From positions 5,003,001-5,067,000 of the forward strand of contig NZ_CP089979.1 of NCBI RefSeq assembly GCF_021389935.1: a stretch of DNA of 64,000 bases, written 5' to 3'. Under the pieces are notes generated by a model. That model was not told where the DNA came from. It worked only from the letters and a program-made list of their open reading frames with translations, and did no database searches. Made by a program: the position numbers and the translations under genes. The stretch is from Fulvivirga ligni (GTDB taxonomy: Bacteria; Bacteroidota; Bacteroidia; Cytophagales; Cyclobacteriaceae). This document shows positions 1-8,103 of this stretch, piece by piece. Positions within the stretch are counted from its first letter, which is position 1. The number at the start of each line of letters is the position of its first letter.

Positions 1-260
1 TAAATGGCCGTCGCCTTTATCCCTCTACGGTTGAGCTGTTCCACCTGATCTTTCATCAAGGCAATCAAAGGAGTAATCACTATGCACACACCATCCAGCA
101 GCATAGCAGGCACCTGAAAGCATACTGACTTACCTCCACCGGTAGGCAACAGCGCCAATACATCATGCTTATCCAGCACAGCATTGATGATATCTTCCTG
201 TACAGCCCTAAAGCTATCATAGCCCCAATATTTCTTCAGTACCTCCAGCGTCGGTTTCAT
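1..260 (-). CDS. recQ: ATP-dependent DNA helicase RecQ, N-terminal part (gene runs off the window)
   Basis: This is the first 86 codons of a superfamily 2 DNA helicase that unwinds DNA 3' to 5' during recombination and fork repair. Translating from the ATG at 260 gives a RecQ-like N-terminus: an F-R-x-x-Q motif-0 region (SFRAVQ, residues 17-22), a Walker A motif LLPTGGGKS near residues 38-46, and motif Ia ITPLIALMKDQ near residues 64-74. The rest of the helicase core, the RQC and the HRDC domains would lie to the left of base 1. The family assignment is secure from motif order. The start is the only ATG that keeps motif 0 close to the N-terminus. Confidence 0.9.
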   Translation of the reverse strand, partial: MKPTLEVLKKYWGYDSFRAVQEDIINAVLDKHDVLALLPTGGGKSVCFQVPAMLLDGVCIVITPLIALMKDQVEQLNRRGIKATAI

Positions 261-449
261 AGCGGGAAAAGATACGTAGAAAAATTTATTGTTGGCTAGG
301 ATTAGGGTTGGAAAGTGCTGTTATGGTGGTGGTTGGAGGATGGTTGGGGCTAGGCTTAGTAGCTAGGGTTTGGGTGGTTGAGAAAGATTGGACTCCCCCT
401 CTCCGCTGAGCTGCGGCCGGAGTGACGTTTTTTAGAGAAGCCTGTATAT

Positions 450-494
450 CTCATTCCTAGCCCTTGTCTTAAGAGGAGAAGAGCTAGGGATGAG
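450..494. repeat. Imperfect inverted repeat, possible terminator of the formate-THF ligase gene
   Basis: Arms CTCATTCCTAGC (450-461) and GCTAGGGATGAG (483-494) pair with one mismatch around a purine-rich centre containing GAGGAGAAG. It lies just past the stop of the minus-strand gene ending at 502. Related CCCTTCTC/GAGAAGGG hairpins occur near 58421 and 63013, so this is probably a dispersed intergenic hairpin family that may also end transcription. The rest of the 261-501 gap is GT-rich (GGTTGG-like) low-complexity sequence in which I see no gene. Confidence 0.5.
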
Positions 495-501
495 GTTAAT
501 C

Positions 502-2184
502 TTAACTCAATCCAGAAATCTTACCATCATTATCAATATCCATGTTGATGGCGGCAGGTACGGCCGGCAAACCTGGCATCCTAAGCATATTCCCGGTTAT
601 CGGGATGCAGAAGCCTGCCCCCGCGGCTATTTCAATTTCTCTTACAGTTAAAGTGAAATTCTGCGGTCTTCCTAATTGTTTAGGGTCATCACTGAATGAG
701 CTCTGTGTTTTGGCTATGCAAATAGGCTTATCGCTAAGTCCTACGCGGGCAATTTTCTTTAGGTTTTGCTTGGCTTTTGGCAAAAACTCTACATCTCTGG
801 CTCCATATACCTTACGCGCTACGGCTTCTATCTTGTCTTCAATGCTCCAGTTCCAGTCATACACCGGTTTGTAAGTGCCCGTACATTCATCTATGGCTTT
901 TAATACTTCTGATGCTAGCTCTGTGGTTCCGTTTCCTCCATGCTCCCAACCTTCTGCTATGGCACATTTCACACCTAGTTCCTCACATCTTTCTTTTACT
1001 ATCTTTAATTCCTCTTCTGTATCAGTCGCAAACTTGTTGATAGAGACAACTGGCTGCACTCCATACAATTTCACATTTTCTATGTGCTTCTCCAGGTTGT
1101 CCAATCCTTTCACTAAATGGGTCGTATTCGGCTGCTTCAGATCAGTAAGGCTCTGACCACCATGATATTTAAGCGCCCTCACTGTAGCCACTACCACAAT
1201 AGCCTTGGGTGATAGCCCTGCATAACCACACTTGATATTCAAAAACTTTTCCGCTCCCAGGTCTGCTCCGAAACCAGCCTCAGTAACCACATAAGGAGTG
1301 AGTGACATCCCCATTTTTGTAGCTATGATAGAATTAGTTCCTTGCGCTATGTTGGCAAATGGTCCTCCGTGAATAATTGCAGGATTACCTTCCAATGTCT
1401 GAACCAGGTTAGGTTTTATAGCATCTTTGAGCAAAGCTGCCATGGCACCTTCAGCTCCCAGATCTTTCACAAAAACAGCCTCTCCACTGAAGGTATCGCC
1501 AATATAGATGTTACCCATTTTCTCCTTAAGGTCTTCTATATCTTTTACCAGACAAAGTATCGCCATAATTTCAGAAGCTGCGGTAATATTAAATCCGGTC
1601 TCCCGCATCATTCCACCAGCCTTGCCACCCATGCCTGATATGATATTTCTCAGTCCACGATCGTTCATATCCATCACACGCTTCCACTCCACAGTACGCG
1701 GATCTATGCCCAAATTGTCTGTTTTCGACTGAATATTGTTATCAATCAAGGCTGCTAGTAGATTATTAGCTTTTTCTATAGCTGCAAAGTCGCCAGTAAA
1801 ATGCAGGTTGATATCTTCCATAGGCACAACCTGGCTGTATCCACCACCGGCAGCTCCACCTTTCATACCAAAAACAGGTCCTAATGAAGGCTCACGAAGA
1901 ACTACTGTCGTTTTCTTGCCTAGTTTATTAAGCCCCTCTGTCAGTCCAATTGAAGTAGTAGTTTTACCCTCTCCGGCCGGTGTAGGCGTCATGGCAGTGA
2001 CCAAGATCAAGGTACTCTGGGCTATTTTTTCTTCATCTATGAGTGATAGAGGCAATTTTGCCTTGTGCTTACCATACATCTCCAGGTCATCCTCAGAAAT
2101 GCTTACACTTTGGGCTATATCTCTTATATGTTGCAACTCAGTAGACTGAGCTATTTCAAGGTCAGATTTATATTCAGTAGTCAT
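502..2184 (-). CDS. fhs: Formate--tetrahydrofolate ligase
   Basis: The enzyme makes 10-formyltetrahydrofolate from formate, ATP and THF in cytosolic one-carbon metabolism, feeding purine and formyl-methionine synthesis. The protein shows the ATP-binding loop TPTPAGEGKTT close to residue 70, the downstream REPSLGPVFGMKGGAAGGG block, and the conserved C-terminal TGNMLRMPGLP segment. I use the ATG at 2184, giving 560 aa, the usual length for the family. The frame also runs upstream to a TTG at 2226, which would add 14 residues with no counterpart in the family. It is transcribed away from the TrmN6-like gene, sharing an intergenic region of about 120 bp. Confidence in function is very high. Confidence 0.96.
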   Translation of the reverse strand: MTTEYKSDLEIAQSTELQHIRDIAQSVSISEDDLEMYGKHKAKLPLSLIDEEKIAQSTLILVTAMTPTPAGEGKTTTSIGLTEGLNKLGKKTTVVLREPSLGPVFGMKGGAAGGGYSQVVPMEDINLHFTGDFAAIEKANNLLAALIDNNIQSKTDNLGIDPRTVEWKRVMDMNDRGLRNIISGMGGKAGGMMRETGFNITAASEIMAILCLVKDIEDLKEKMGNIYIGDTFSGEAVFVKDLGAEGAMAALLKDAIKPNLVQTLEGNPAIIHGGPFANIAQGTNSIIATKMGMSLTPYVVTEAGFGADLGAEKFLNIKCGYAGLSPKAIVVVATVRALKYHGGQSLTDLKQPNTTHLVKGLDNLEKHIENVKLYGVQPVVSINKFATDTEEELKIVKERCEELGVKCAIAEGWEHGGNGTTELASEVLKAIDECTGTYKPVYDWNWSIEDKIEAVARKVYGARDVEFLPKAKQNLKKIARVGLSDKPICIAKTQSSFSDDPKQLGRPQNFTLTVREIEIAAGAGFCIPITGNMLRMPGLPAVPAAINMDIDNDGKISGLS

Positions 2185-2305
2185 AAAAGTCAAAATATTA
2201 TTCAATTCGGGTTTTAAGAGCGACAAAGTTAATATTACAGCTGAAAAAAGAAAGATTTAATGGCCTTTAGAACCATCCACCGCAGATCAGCTATCTTTGC
2301 TGGCA

Positions 2306-3031
2306 ATGAGGAGAAAACATCAGTTCGATTTTAAGGAATTCAGCGTCACACAAGAAAAGTCTGCAATGAAGGTAGGTACAGATGGCGTTCTGCTCGGTGC
2401 CTGGGCTCAGGTGACGGATGCACAACATATTCTGGATATCGGTACTGGGACCGGCGTTATCGCCCTGATGATGGCTCAAAGATCTACAAAAAGCTACATC
2501 CAGGCTATAGACATAAGTGAGGAAGCTGTAACTGAAGCCAATCATAATTTCAACCACTCTCCCTGGGGTGATCGCTTGGAAGCAACAAATATCTATTTAC
2601 AAGAATTCATTGAAAATCAGCCCAAAGGAAAATACGATTTGGTGGTGAGTAATCCTCCGTTTTTCCAGCAAGGTAGCACTGAGGCCGCAGGCAAAGACAG
2701 ACATCAGGCCAGGCATAATAGCACATTAAGTCAGGCAGATTTGCTTAAGGCAGTAGATCATTTACTCTCAGAGCATGGCTTATTCAGCGTTATCCTCCCC
2801 TACCTGGAAGGTCTGGCGTTTATAAAAATGGCCCAAGAATTTTCACTGCATCTTCATAGACAAACCGCCTTCTTTAGCAAGATCGAGAAACCACAGGAAA
2901 GATGGCTATTGGAGTTTGGCCGAAAAGAGCAGGAGATTTTAACAACAGAACTCGTACATTATAATTCAGAAAACGGCTGGACTGATGATTACCGAGCTTT
3001 GACTAAGGCCTTCTATACGCGATTAAAGTAA
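2306..3031 (+). CDS. TrmN6-like tRNA1(Val) adenine-37 N6-methyltransferase
   Basis: This is a class I SAM-dependent methyltransferase of the YfiC/TrmN6 type. It shows the SAM-binding motif LDIGTGTGVIALMMAQR around residues 45-61 and the adenine-N6 catalytic motif NPPF (in VVSNPPFFQQG, near residue 115), followed by the family-typical KDRHQARHN segment. The E. coli family member methylates A37 of tRNA-Val; that substrate is inferred by homology. The ATG at 2306 gives 241 aa and an N-terminus (RRKHQFDFKEFSV) that fits the family. A TTG nine bases upstream is in frame but unnecessary. No operon partner is visible on its strand. Confidence 0.85.
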   Translation: MRRKHQFDFKEFSVTQEKSAMKVGTDGVLLGAWAQVTDAQHILDIGTGTGVIALMMAQRSTKSYIQAIDISEEAVTEANHNFNHSPWGDRLEATNIYLQEFIENQPKGKYDLVVSNPPFFQQGSTEAAGKDRHQARHNSTLSQADLLKAVDHLLSEHGLFSVILPYLEGLAFIKMAQEFSLHLHRQTAFFSKIEKPQERWLLEFGRKEQEILTTELVHYNSENGWTDDYRALTKAFYTRLK

Positions 3032-3112
3032 GCGTTAACATTTCTTTAACACGGTGTAAGTAACATGTTTGTATAATTATAACAAACTTAGGTGAGTAAA
3101 AACGCCACAGCT

Positions 3113-4354
3113 ATGACTCGCCTAATCTTACTAAATCTGCTGTCCATATTCTTTGCAATACCTGTCTTTTCACAACAAGCATACAAGCATGAGCATCCGC
3201 TTATCTATGCTCACCAAGAGGTAATACATTCTAAAATTCTTAATGAAGAAAGGGCTATTAACATCTACTTGCCCCAGAGTTTTTACGAAGTATCAGAAGA
3301 GCACACATACCCGGTGCTTTTACTGTTGGAAGATGAGTTTTTCTTTATGGTGTCTGGTGTGGTACAGCATTTAAGTGCTATGGAACGAATGCCCGAAACA
3401 GTGGTAATTAGTTTAGTTGAAGATCCGGTGGTGCCCAAGCTTTATACTAACGGCAGTGACTTTTGGCCCGCCTCATGGAAGCAACTTCCTTTTGGCGAAG
3501 ACCCTGATCCTTTTACATTATTTATCAAAGATGAACTACTTCCTCATGTAAGGTCTAGCTATCGGATAAATAATTTCAGTATGATAATGGGTCTATCCGG
3601 CACCTCTATTTATGCTTTTCATACCTTAATTAAAGAACCAGGTCTATTTAGTGCGCACATCACCATGGCCAGTGGAGACATCTTGGGCATGGGCTACAGA
3701 GAGGGAGAAAGTCTCATAGATTTAGTGGTAAATGAACCCTCCACCAGATCAAAAGGCTATCTCTATGTGGCCTCTGACTCTTCTGATGGTAGAGGAACAG
3801 CCCCCATGATACTGAAAAACATCAAAGAACTGGAAAGGCGATTAGCCCCTTTTAGAAATGAAAATTTTAAGTTCATTAGCAAAGTATTTGAGAACGAAGG
3901 TCACTATGACATTGCACTACCAGGATTACAGGAAGCACTGAACATGATCTTTCCACCCGAACTATGGGCAGCAGACTATCGGGACATAATAAAAGCCCCG
4001 GGGCCAGCCATGGATAATCTGGATGCTTATTACAGCCAGCTCTCTAACATATACGGCTTCAAGATATTACCACGGGCAGAGCGCTGGAACAGTGTGAGAA
4101 GGCTAAGTTGGATAGGCCCGCACCTGGTGAAAGAAGGCCAACTGGATGAAGGCATTGAGGTCATTAAGCGTTGGGCTGAGTATCGTCCCTTTTCATCAGC
4201 TGCTCTCATAGCCCTGGGTCAGGCATATGAAAAAAACGCAGATATAACACTGGCCATTTCAAATCTGAAACAAGCTATGGCTCTTGCTCAGAGGAATGGA
4301 AATGATACAGATTTTATAGTTAAAGAAATTCAAAGACTTGAAGCCCTAAAGTGA
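3113..4354 (+). CDS. Secreted alpha/beta-hydrolase (esterase D/Fes-like) with C-terminal TPR
   Basis: The 413-aa product begins with a signal peptide (MTRLILLNLLSIFFAIPVFS, cleaved before QQ). The body resembles the putative-esterase family that includes siderophore esterases and Esterase D: an N-terminal strand region with NIYLPQSF, a nucleophile elbow MGLSGTS (family pattern GxSxG) near residue 160, and a probable catalytic His in NEGHYD near residue 265. The last about 80 residues have TPR-like spacing (ALIALGQAYEKNADITLAISNL). The TPR tail is common in secreted Bacteroidota members. I use the ATG at 3113; a GTG seven codons upstream would place charged residues before the signal peptide. 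The substrate is unknown. Confidence 0.8.
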   Translation: MTRLILLNLLSIFFAIPVFSQQAYKHEHPLIYAHQEVIHSKILNEERAINIYLPQSFYEVSEEHTYPVLLLLEDEFFFMVSGVVQHLSAMERMPETVVISLVEDPVVPKLYTNGSDFWPASWKQLPFGEDPDPFTLFIKDELLPHVRSSYRINNFSMIMGLSGTSIYAFHTLIKEPGLFSAHITMASGDILGMGYREGESLIDLVVNEPSTRSKGYLYVASDSSDGRGTAPMILKNIKELERRLAPFRNENFKFISKVFENEGHYDIALPGLQEALNMIFPPELWAADYRDIIKAPGPAMDNLDAYYSQLSNIYGFKILPRAERWNSVRRLSWIGPHLVKEGQLDEGIEVIKRWAEYRPFSSAALIALGQAYEKNADITLAISNLKQAMALAQRNGNDTDFIVKEIQRLEALK

Positions 4355-4641
4355 GAAGATCAGTATTCAAATTTCGCTGGAATTGGGCCAAATTGAGGAA
4401 TAAATGATGGAGCTATGCCGATTTTATTATTCAAATAATTCATAAAAGTATTCGAGTAATAAAAATGTGGAATTAACAAAAAATTGATCCTAAACTAAAG
4501 CCTGTATAATTAGTTTTAACCAAAGTCTTTCTTATCTTTATATTAATGTTTGCGCTATAAACTATTAGCTTCGGCCTTAAACTCAATGACCTTTGCTACG
4601 TTTTATCATCAAGCAGTTTTATTTAATTAATTTATTTTACA
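4355..4641. other. 287-bp AT-rich gap upstream of the RRM gene, probable long leader
   Basis: I find no ORF, tRNA or strong hairpin here. It contains an ATTAATGTTT decamer at 4542-4551 that also occurs in the YceI and pirin operators, but without the second half of the palindrome. A -7-like TACGTTTT lies at about 4599. RRM genes in this phylum are often cold-responsive, so a regulated 5' leader is possible; that is inference only. Confidence 0.35.
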
Positions 4642-4896
4642 ATGAACATTTTTGTAGCAAAGTTAAACTATCGTACTACAAGCGACGCCCTACAGAGACA
4701 ATTTGAAGCCTTTGGTGAAGTAACCTCCGCTAAAGTAATCTTTGACAGAGAAACACAACGATCTAAAGGTTTTGGATTCGTAGAAATGCCTGATGATAAT
4801 GCCGCAAGAGAGGCTATCAACACTTTAAACGAATCTGAATTTGACGGTAGAACAATCGTTGTTAAAGAAGCCAGACCTAAGACTGAAAGTTATTAA
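4642..4896 (+). CDS. Small RNA-binding protein with a single RRM domain
   Basis: This 84-residue protein is essentially one RNA recognition motif. RNP2 is IFVAKL (residues 3-8) and RNP1 is KGFGFVEM (about residues 42-49), with the beta-alpha-beta-beta-alpha-beta spacing preserved and a short charged tail KEARPKTESY. Such stand-alone RRM proteins are abundant in cyanobacteria and Bacteroidota and bind single-stranded RNA in the cytoplasm; their targets are mostly unknown. A gap of 287 bp precedes it and an intrinsic terminator follows 25 bp after the stop, so it is a single-gene transcript, probably strongly expressed. Confidence 0.93.
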   Translation: MNIFVAKLNYRTTSDALQRQFEAFGEVTSAKVIFDRETQRSKGFGFVEMPDDNAAREAINTLNESEFDGRTIVVKEARPKTESY

Positions 4897-4921
4897 GCAT
4901 TAATAAATTTATCGGTATTCC

Positions 4922-4950
4922 AAGCGGAGCTTTTGAAGCCCGCTTTTTTT
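4922..4950 (+). terminator. Intrinsic terminator of the RRM gene
   Basis: AGCGG pairs with CCGCT and GCTT with AAGC around a TTG loop, with one bulged A; the stem is followed by seven T. It is a textbook rho-independent terminator placed 25 bp after the stop codon. Confidence 0.88.
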
Positions 4951-4979
4951 ATGAAAAATTTTTTCATTGTTTAGACATT

Positions 4980-4993
4980 AATGTTTAAACATT
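4980..4993. promoter_or_regulatory. Palindromic operator upstream of the YceI gene
   Basis: AATGTTTAAACATT is a perfect 14-bp palindrome ending exactly 3 bp before a TAnnTTTG -7 box. The same palindrome with identical spacing occurs upstream of the pirin gene at 31749-31762, and the shared block extends to ATTAATGTTTAAACATT plus ATTAT-TTTG. A second overlapping palindrome, ACATTAATGT (4975-4984), covers the region where a -33 box should be. Binding by the neighbouring MarR protein is inferred. Confidence 0.7.
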
Positions 4994-4996
4994 TAT

Positions 4997-5004
4997 TATG
5001 TTTG
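4997..5004 (+). promoter_or_regulatory. -7 promoter box of the YceI gene
   Basis: TATGTTTG matches the Bacteroidota -7 consensus TAnnTTTG exactly. Its end is 27 bp upstream of the ATG, leaving a leader of about 20 nt. No good TTTG/TTG -33 box stands 19-21 bp upstream; that position is occupied by the palindrome, suggesting regulator-dependent output. Confidence 0.65.
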
Positions 5005-5031
5005 TATCATCATTTAAAATATTAACCAGAC

Positions 5032-5604
5032 ATGAAAAAATTATTTAGTGCAGCGGCACTTCTTTTAGCTTCAAGTGCTGCATTTGCTCAAACTTGGGTA
5101 ATGGATCAGGCACACAGCAAAATTGGTTTCAGCGTTTCACACATGGTGATTAGCGAAACCGAAGGTTCATTTAATGAATTCGATGCTACGGTAACCAGTA
5201 GCAAAGAAGATTTCGACGGAGCTGATGTAACATTTACAGCTAAAACTGCATCCATCGACACAGATAATGAAAAAAGAGACGAACACCTTAAATCAGCAGA
5301 CTTCTTTGATGCTGCGAAATACCCAGAGATCACTTTTAAAGGGAAATTAAAGAAAAGTGGCTCTAAGTATAAGCTTACTGGTAAGTTCACCATGCACGGC
5401 ACTACCAAAGAAGTTTCATTTGATGTGAAATATAATGGAACTGTAAAAGATCCTTATGGAAACACCAAGGCTGGCTTTAAATTAACTGGCATTGTAGACA
5501 GAACTGAATACGGCCTGAAATGGAGCGCCTTAACAGAAGCAGGTGGTGCGGTAGTTGGCGATGAAGTAGAAATTACATGTAACATAGAGTTACAGAAACA
5601 ATAG
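5032..5604 (+). CDS. YceI family periplasmic lipid-binding protein
   Basis: The 190-aa product has a signal peptide (MKKLFSAAALLLASSAAFAQ) and one YceI-like lipocalin-type barrel. It shows the family hallmarks TWVMDQAHSKIGFSVSHM at the mature N-terminus, the DEHLKSADFFDAAKYPEITF stretch near residues 82-101, and the GTTKEVSFDVKY strand. YceI proteins bind polyisoprenoid lipids in the periplasm; their physiological role is unsettled, with links to stress and isoprenoid quinones. The gene is followed by marR on the same strand, but a 20-bp inverted repeat and a separate promoter lie between them. Its own promoter carries a palindrome shared with pirin. Confidence 0.93.
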   Translation: MKKLFSAAALLLASSAAFAQTWVMDQAHSKIGFSVSHMVISETEGSFNEFDATVTSSKEDFDGADVTFTAKTASIDTDNEKRDEHLKSADFFDAAKYPEITFKGKLKKSGSKYKLTGKFTMHGTTKEVSFDVKYNGTVKDPYGNTKAGFKLTGIVDRTEYGLKWSALTEAGGAVVGDEVEITCNIELQKQ

Positions 5605-5615
5605 TATCCTACTCT

Positions 5616-5667
5616 AAGTTGATATTAATGAAATAGCTATAATTTAATATTTCATTAATATCAACTT
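5616..5667. promoter_or_regulatory. 20-bp perfect inverted repeat between the YceI gene and marR (operator/terminator candidate)
   Basis: The left arm AAGTTGATATTAATGAAATA (5616-5635) is perfectly repeated in inverse at 5648-5667, separated by 12 bp. The right arm ends on the TTG of the marR -33 box. There is no T-run after the right arm, so it is not a classic terminator, although it could still stop transcription from the YceI gene 12 bp upstream. The arm core GATATTAATG resembles GACATTAATG in the YceI operator, which supports operator function and autoregulation by inference. Confidence 0.7.
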
Positions 5668-5697
5668 GACTTTAAAAGCGGAAATGGCTTATTTTTG
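5666..5697 (+). promoter_or_regulatory. Promoter of marR
   Basis: TTGAC at 5666-5670 and TATTTTTG at 5690-5697 (exact TAnnTTTG) are separated by about 21 bp from the end of TTG, a good Bacteroidota vegetative promoter. It places the start of transcription near 5704, which rules out the in-frame TTG at 5695 as start codon because that codon lies inside the -7 box. Confidence 0.72.
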
Positions 5698-5718
5698 AAG
5701 TTGTCTGATGATCTGACT

Positions 5719-6168
5719 ATGAAATTTGAAGAAGAAATACAGCAGAAGAAGTTTAAATGCGAGTGCCAAAAAGCTACGCTCAACCTGATTTTCACCTCAG
5801 GCTGGCTTAATAATAAACATAAAGACTTCTTTAAGCCTTACAACATTACTAACCAGCAGTATAACGTACTGCGTATTCTTCGTGGTCAGCACCCCGACTC
5901 TATTTCTACTTCAGTTATTAAGGAAAGAATGCTGGACAAAAACTCCGATGTATCCAGAATAGTAGACAGACTCACGCTGAAAGGCTGGGTAAAGAAAACT
6001 ACCTGCCCGGATGACCGTAGATTGGTAGATGTAGTGATTACCGACGAAGGTCTGCAGCTTTTAGAAAAAATGGATAAGTCAGTAGATCAAATGAACTGCT
6101 GCCTGGGTTCATTAACAGAGCAGGAAGCCAGACAACTTAGTGAGCTATTAGATAAGGTGAGAGACTAA
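5719..6168 (+). CDS. MarR family transcriptional regulator, cysteine-rich
   Basis: The 149-aa protein is a winged helix-turn-helix MarR regulator: helix-turn-helix region SVIKERMLDKNSDVSRIVDRL (about residues 65-85) followed by the wing with the DDRRLVDVVITDEG signature (residues 98-111). It has five cysteines (C14, C16, C96, C127, C128), unusual for 149 residues and reminiscent of thiol-based sensing in some MarR members; that role is inferred. The ATG at 5719 is chosen because the upstream TTG at 5695 is within the -7 promoter box. The 20-bp inverted repeat just upstream is its likely autoregulatory site, and the YceI gene is the likely neighbouring target. The stop overlaps the converging kinase gene by 4 bp. 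Confidence 0.9.
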   Translation: MKFEEEIQQKKFKCECQKATLNLIFTSGWLNNKHKDFFKPYNITNQQYNVLRILRGQHPDSISTSVIKERMLDKNSDVSRIVDRLTLKGWVKKTTCPDDRRLVDVVITDEGLQLLEKMDKSVDQMNCCLGSLTEQEARQLSELLDKVRD

Positions 6169-8103
6169 ACCATAGTCTCTTCTTCTAACACCACACTCTC
6201 CTGCTGATGCTTGTAGAGCGGCAAAAATACTGTGAACGTACTTCCTTCACCTTCAACACTATCTACGGTTACATAGCCGCAGTTCAGCTCAGTAAACTGA
6301 TATACCAACTGCAAACCCAGACCCAAGCCCTTTTCACCATCTGTACCCCACGAACGCTTATTTTCATCTAGCCTAAAAAGTGACTCCATCTTATCTTTAG
6401 CTATACCTATTCCCGTATCCTGTACGGCAATAGCTATTAAATCTTTTTTCTTTTCTTGCCGATAAAGTGATTTTACCGCCATCTGGTGTAAACTTCAAGG
6501 CATTATTCACTATGTTACGAAGAATGGTATTTACACAGTTCAAATCCGCCCAAATAGCCAGGTCCTGATCTATTTTAGATTCAAACTGAATATTTTTAGC
6601 CCTTGCCATGTTTTGAAATAACTTTGTAAGGCCTTCAGATAATGTAGATAGCTCCACTTTTTCAGGGTTATGAGGAATATTCCCTTGCTGTGCCACGGCC
6701 CAATCAAGTAAATCATCCAACAAGGTAGAGAGCTGATTCACAGAACTATCGAAATGCTCATTAAGCTCTCGAAGATCCTGAATGTTCTCTTCCTCCACCA
6801 ATATCTTTATAAGACGACTCATGCCTTTAAAAGCATGCACCGGGCCTCTTAAATCATGTGAGATAATGGAGAAAAATCGATCTTTGGTTCTATTTAGTTC
6901 ATCTAGCTGATCTCTCTGAGCCTCAATTTCTTCTTTTTGATCTTTTAATAAGTAGTTAACCTTACGTCTCTGTTTGTTATTTTTATAAAGTAGAAATGCC
7001 ACAATGGTAATGAGTATGGCAACAACACCTAGAGATATTGCTATAATTTCCTGCCTCTTCTTTTCCGACTCGAGCAGGTCTACCTCAGTCTGTTTTTGAT
7101 TTACCTCATACTCGGTACGCATATCAGCCATCTTTCTGATAGTTTCCTGATCTACTACACTATCTTTATAAGCTAAATACTTACCTTGATATTGAAAAGC
7201 TTTTTGGTAGTCACCTGTTTCAGAATATAGCTCTGATAATTTTTGGCTGGCATCTCTTACTTGCTCTTTAAAGCCTTCCTGCATAGCCACATCGAAGCTA
7301 TTTTGAGCATATTCTAAGGCTTTTTGATATTCTCCACGGTCTTGGCAGATATCTGCCATAGAAATGTTGTAAACAGAGATAGGATATTTATCTCCTAGTT
7401 TATCTAGAGTGGTTATAGCCTCATTTAGATATAATTCTGCAGAATCATATTTATCTTGCTCAGCATATACCAGACCGATATTTCCTTGATTATATGCTGT
7501 TCCAATAGTATAATGAATGCTGTTATAAATTACTTTAGATTCATCAAAAAATAAAAGAGCAGAATCAAGCCTATCATTTAACCTATAAAGCTCTCCAGCA
7601 TTCAAAAGTGATGAAGCAAGTTTTAAACTATCATTTTCCTCTCGAAATATTTTTATTGAAGATTTATAGTATCCAATAGCTGTCGTATAGTTTCCTTGCA
7701 TTCGATATACTGATGCAATCGCATTATTGACAGTAGCTTTATATCTAGAATTATAGGCATTTTCCCCACTTTTTATTAAAGCCTCTAATGCCTTGTATAA
7801 GTCACCTTTTAACTTATAAGCATAGCCTAAATGTAAGTAGGAATGATGCAACCATTCGGACCTGTTAACTTGCTTGGCAAGTTTAATAGACTTAATCGCA
7901 TAATTAATTCGAACATCCGGATCTGGATAGTCAGAGTAAATAAACCAATAAAGCCGGAGCTTATTTGAATCTTGAATAATGACCTCAGAATTGAGTACTT
8001 TTATTAAACTATCTAAATTAAGTTTCTCTTCAGCCTTTAAAGCCTGAAGAGAAACAAATGTGATTAATGCTGAAAGCACCAATATTTTCCAAATATTATC
8101 CAT
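6165..8103 (-). pseudogene. TPR sensor histidine kinase, interrupted by a +1 frameshift
   Basis: Read across the shift, the product is about 645 aa: signal peptide, TPR repeats (about residues 40-310), a coiled region, one membrane segment (about 340-360), a HisKA box SIISHDLRGPVHAF with His416, and a HATPase domain with N-box NNALKF, G1 DTGIGI and G2 GLGLGLQLV. The frame is lost at an A6 run on the coding strand (T-run at 6444-6449): up to TLSARKEK is in one frame and DLIAIAVQDTGIGI onward in another. Removing a single A restores an intact kinase. It may be a sequencing or assembly error, phase variation or a true lesion. The slip direction and frame do not fit a standard -1 slippery heptamer. 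The start at 8103 overlaps the stop of the upstream small gene, implying coupled translation. Confidence 0.82.

Noticed and set aside
2291-2557. Antisense ORF over the TrmN6-like gene
   Set aside because: It is a shadow of the well-supported methyltransferase frame.
4542-4551. Third full copy of the YceI/pirin operator upstream of the RRM gene
   Set aside because: Only the half-site ATTAATGTTT matches; the other half of the palindrome is not present.
6397-6482. Programmed -1 frameshift in the TPR histidine kinase
   Set aside because: The A-run lies in GAA AAA AGA, which is not the correct phase for an X XXY YYZ heptamer, and the shift needed is +1 or -2. No stimulatory hairpin is evident.
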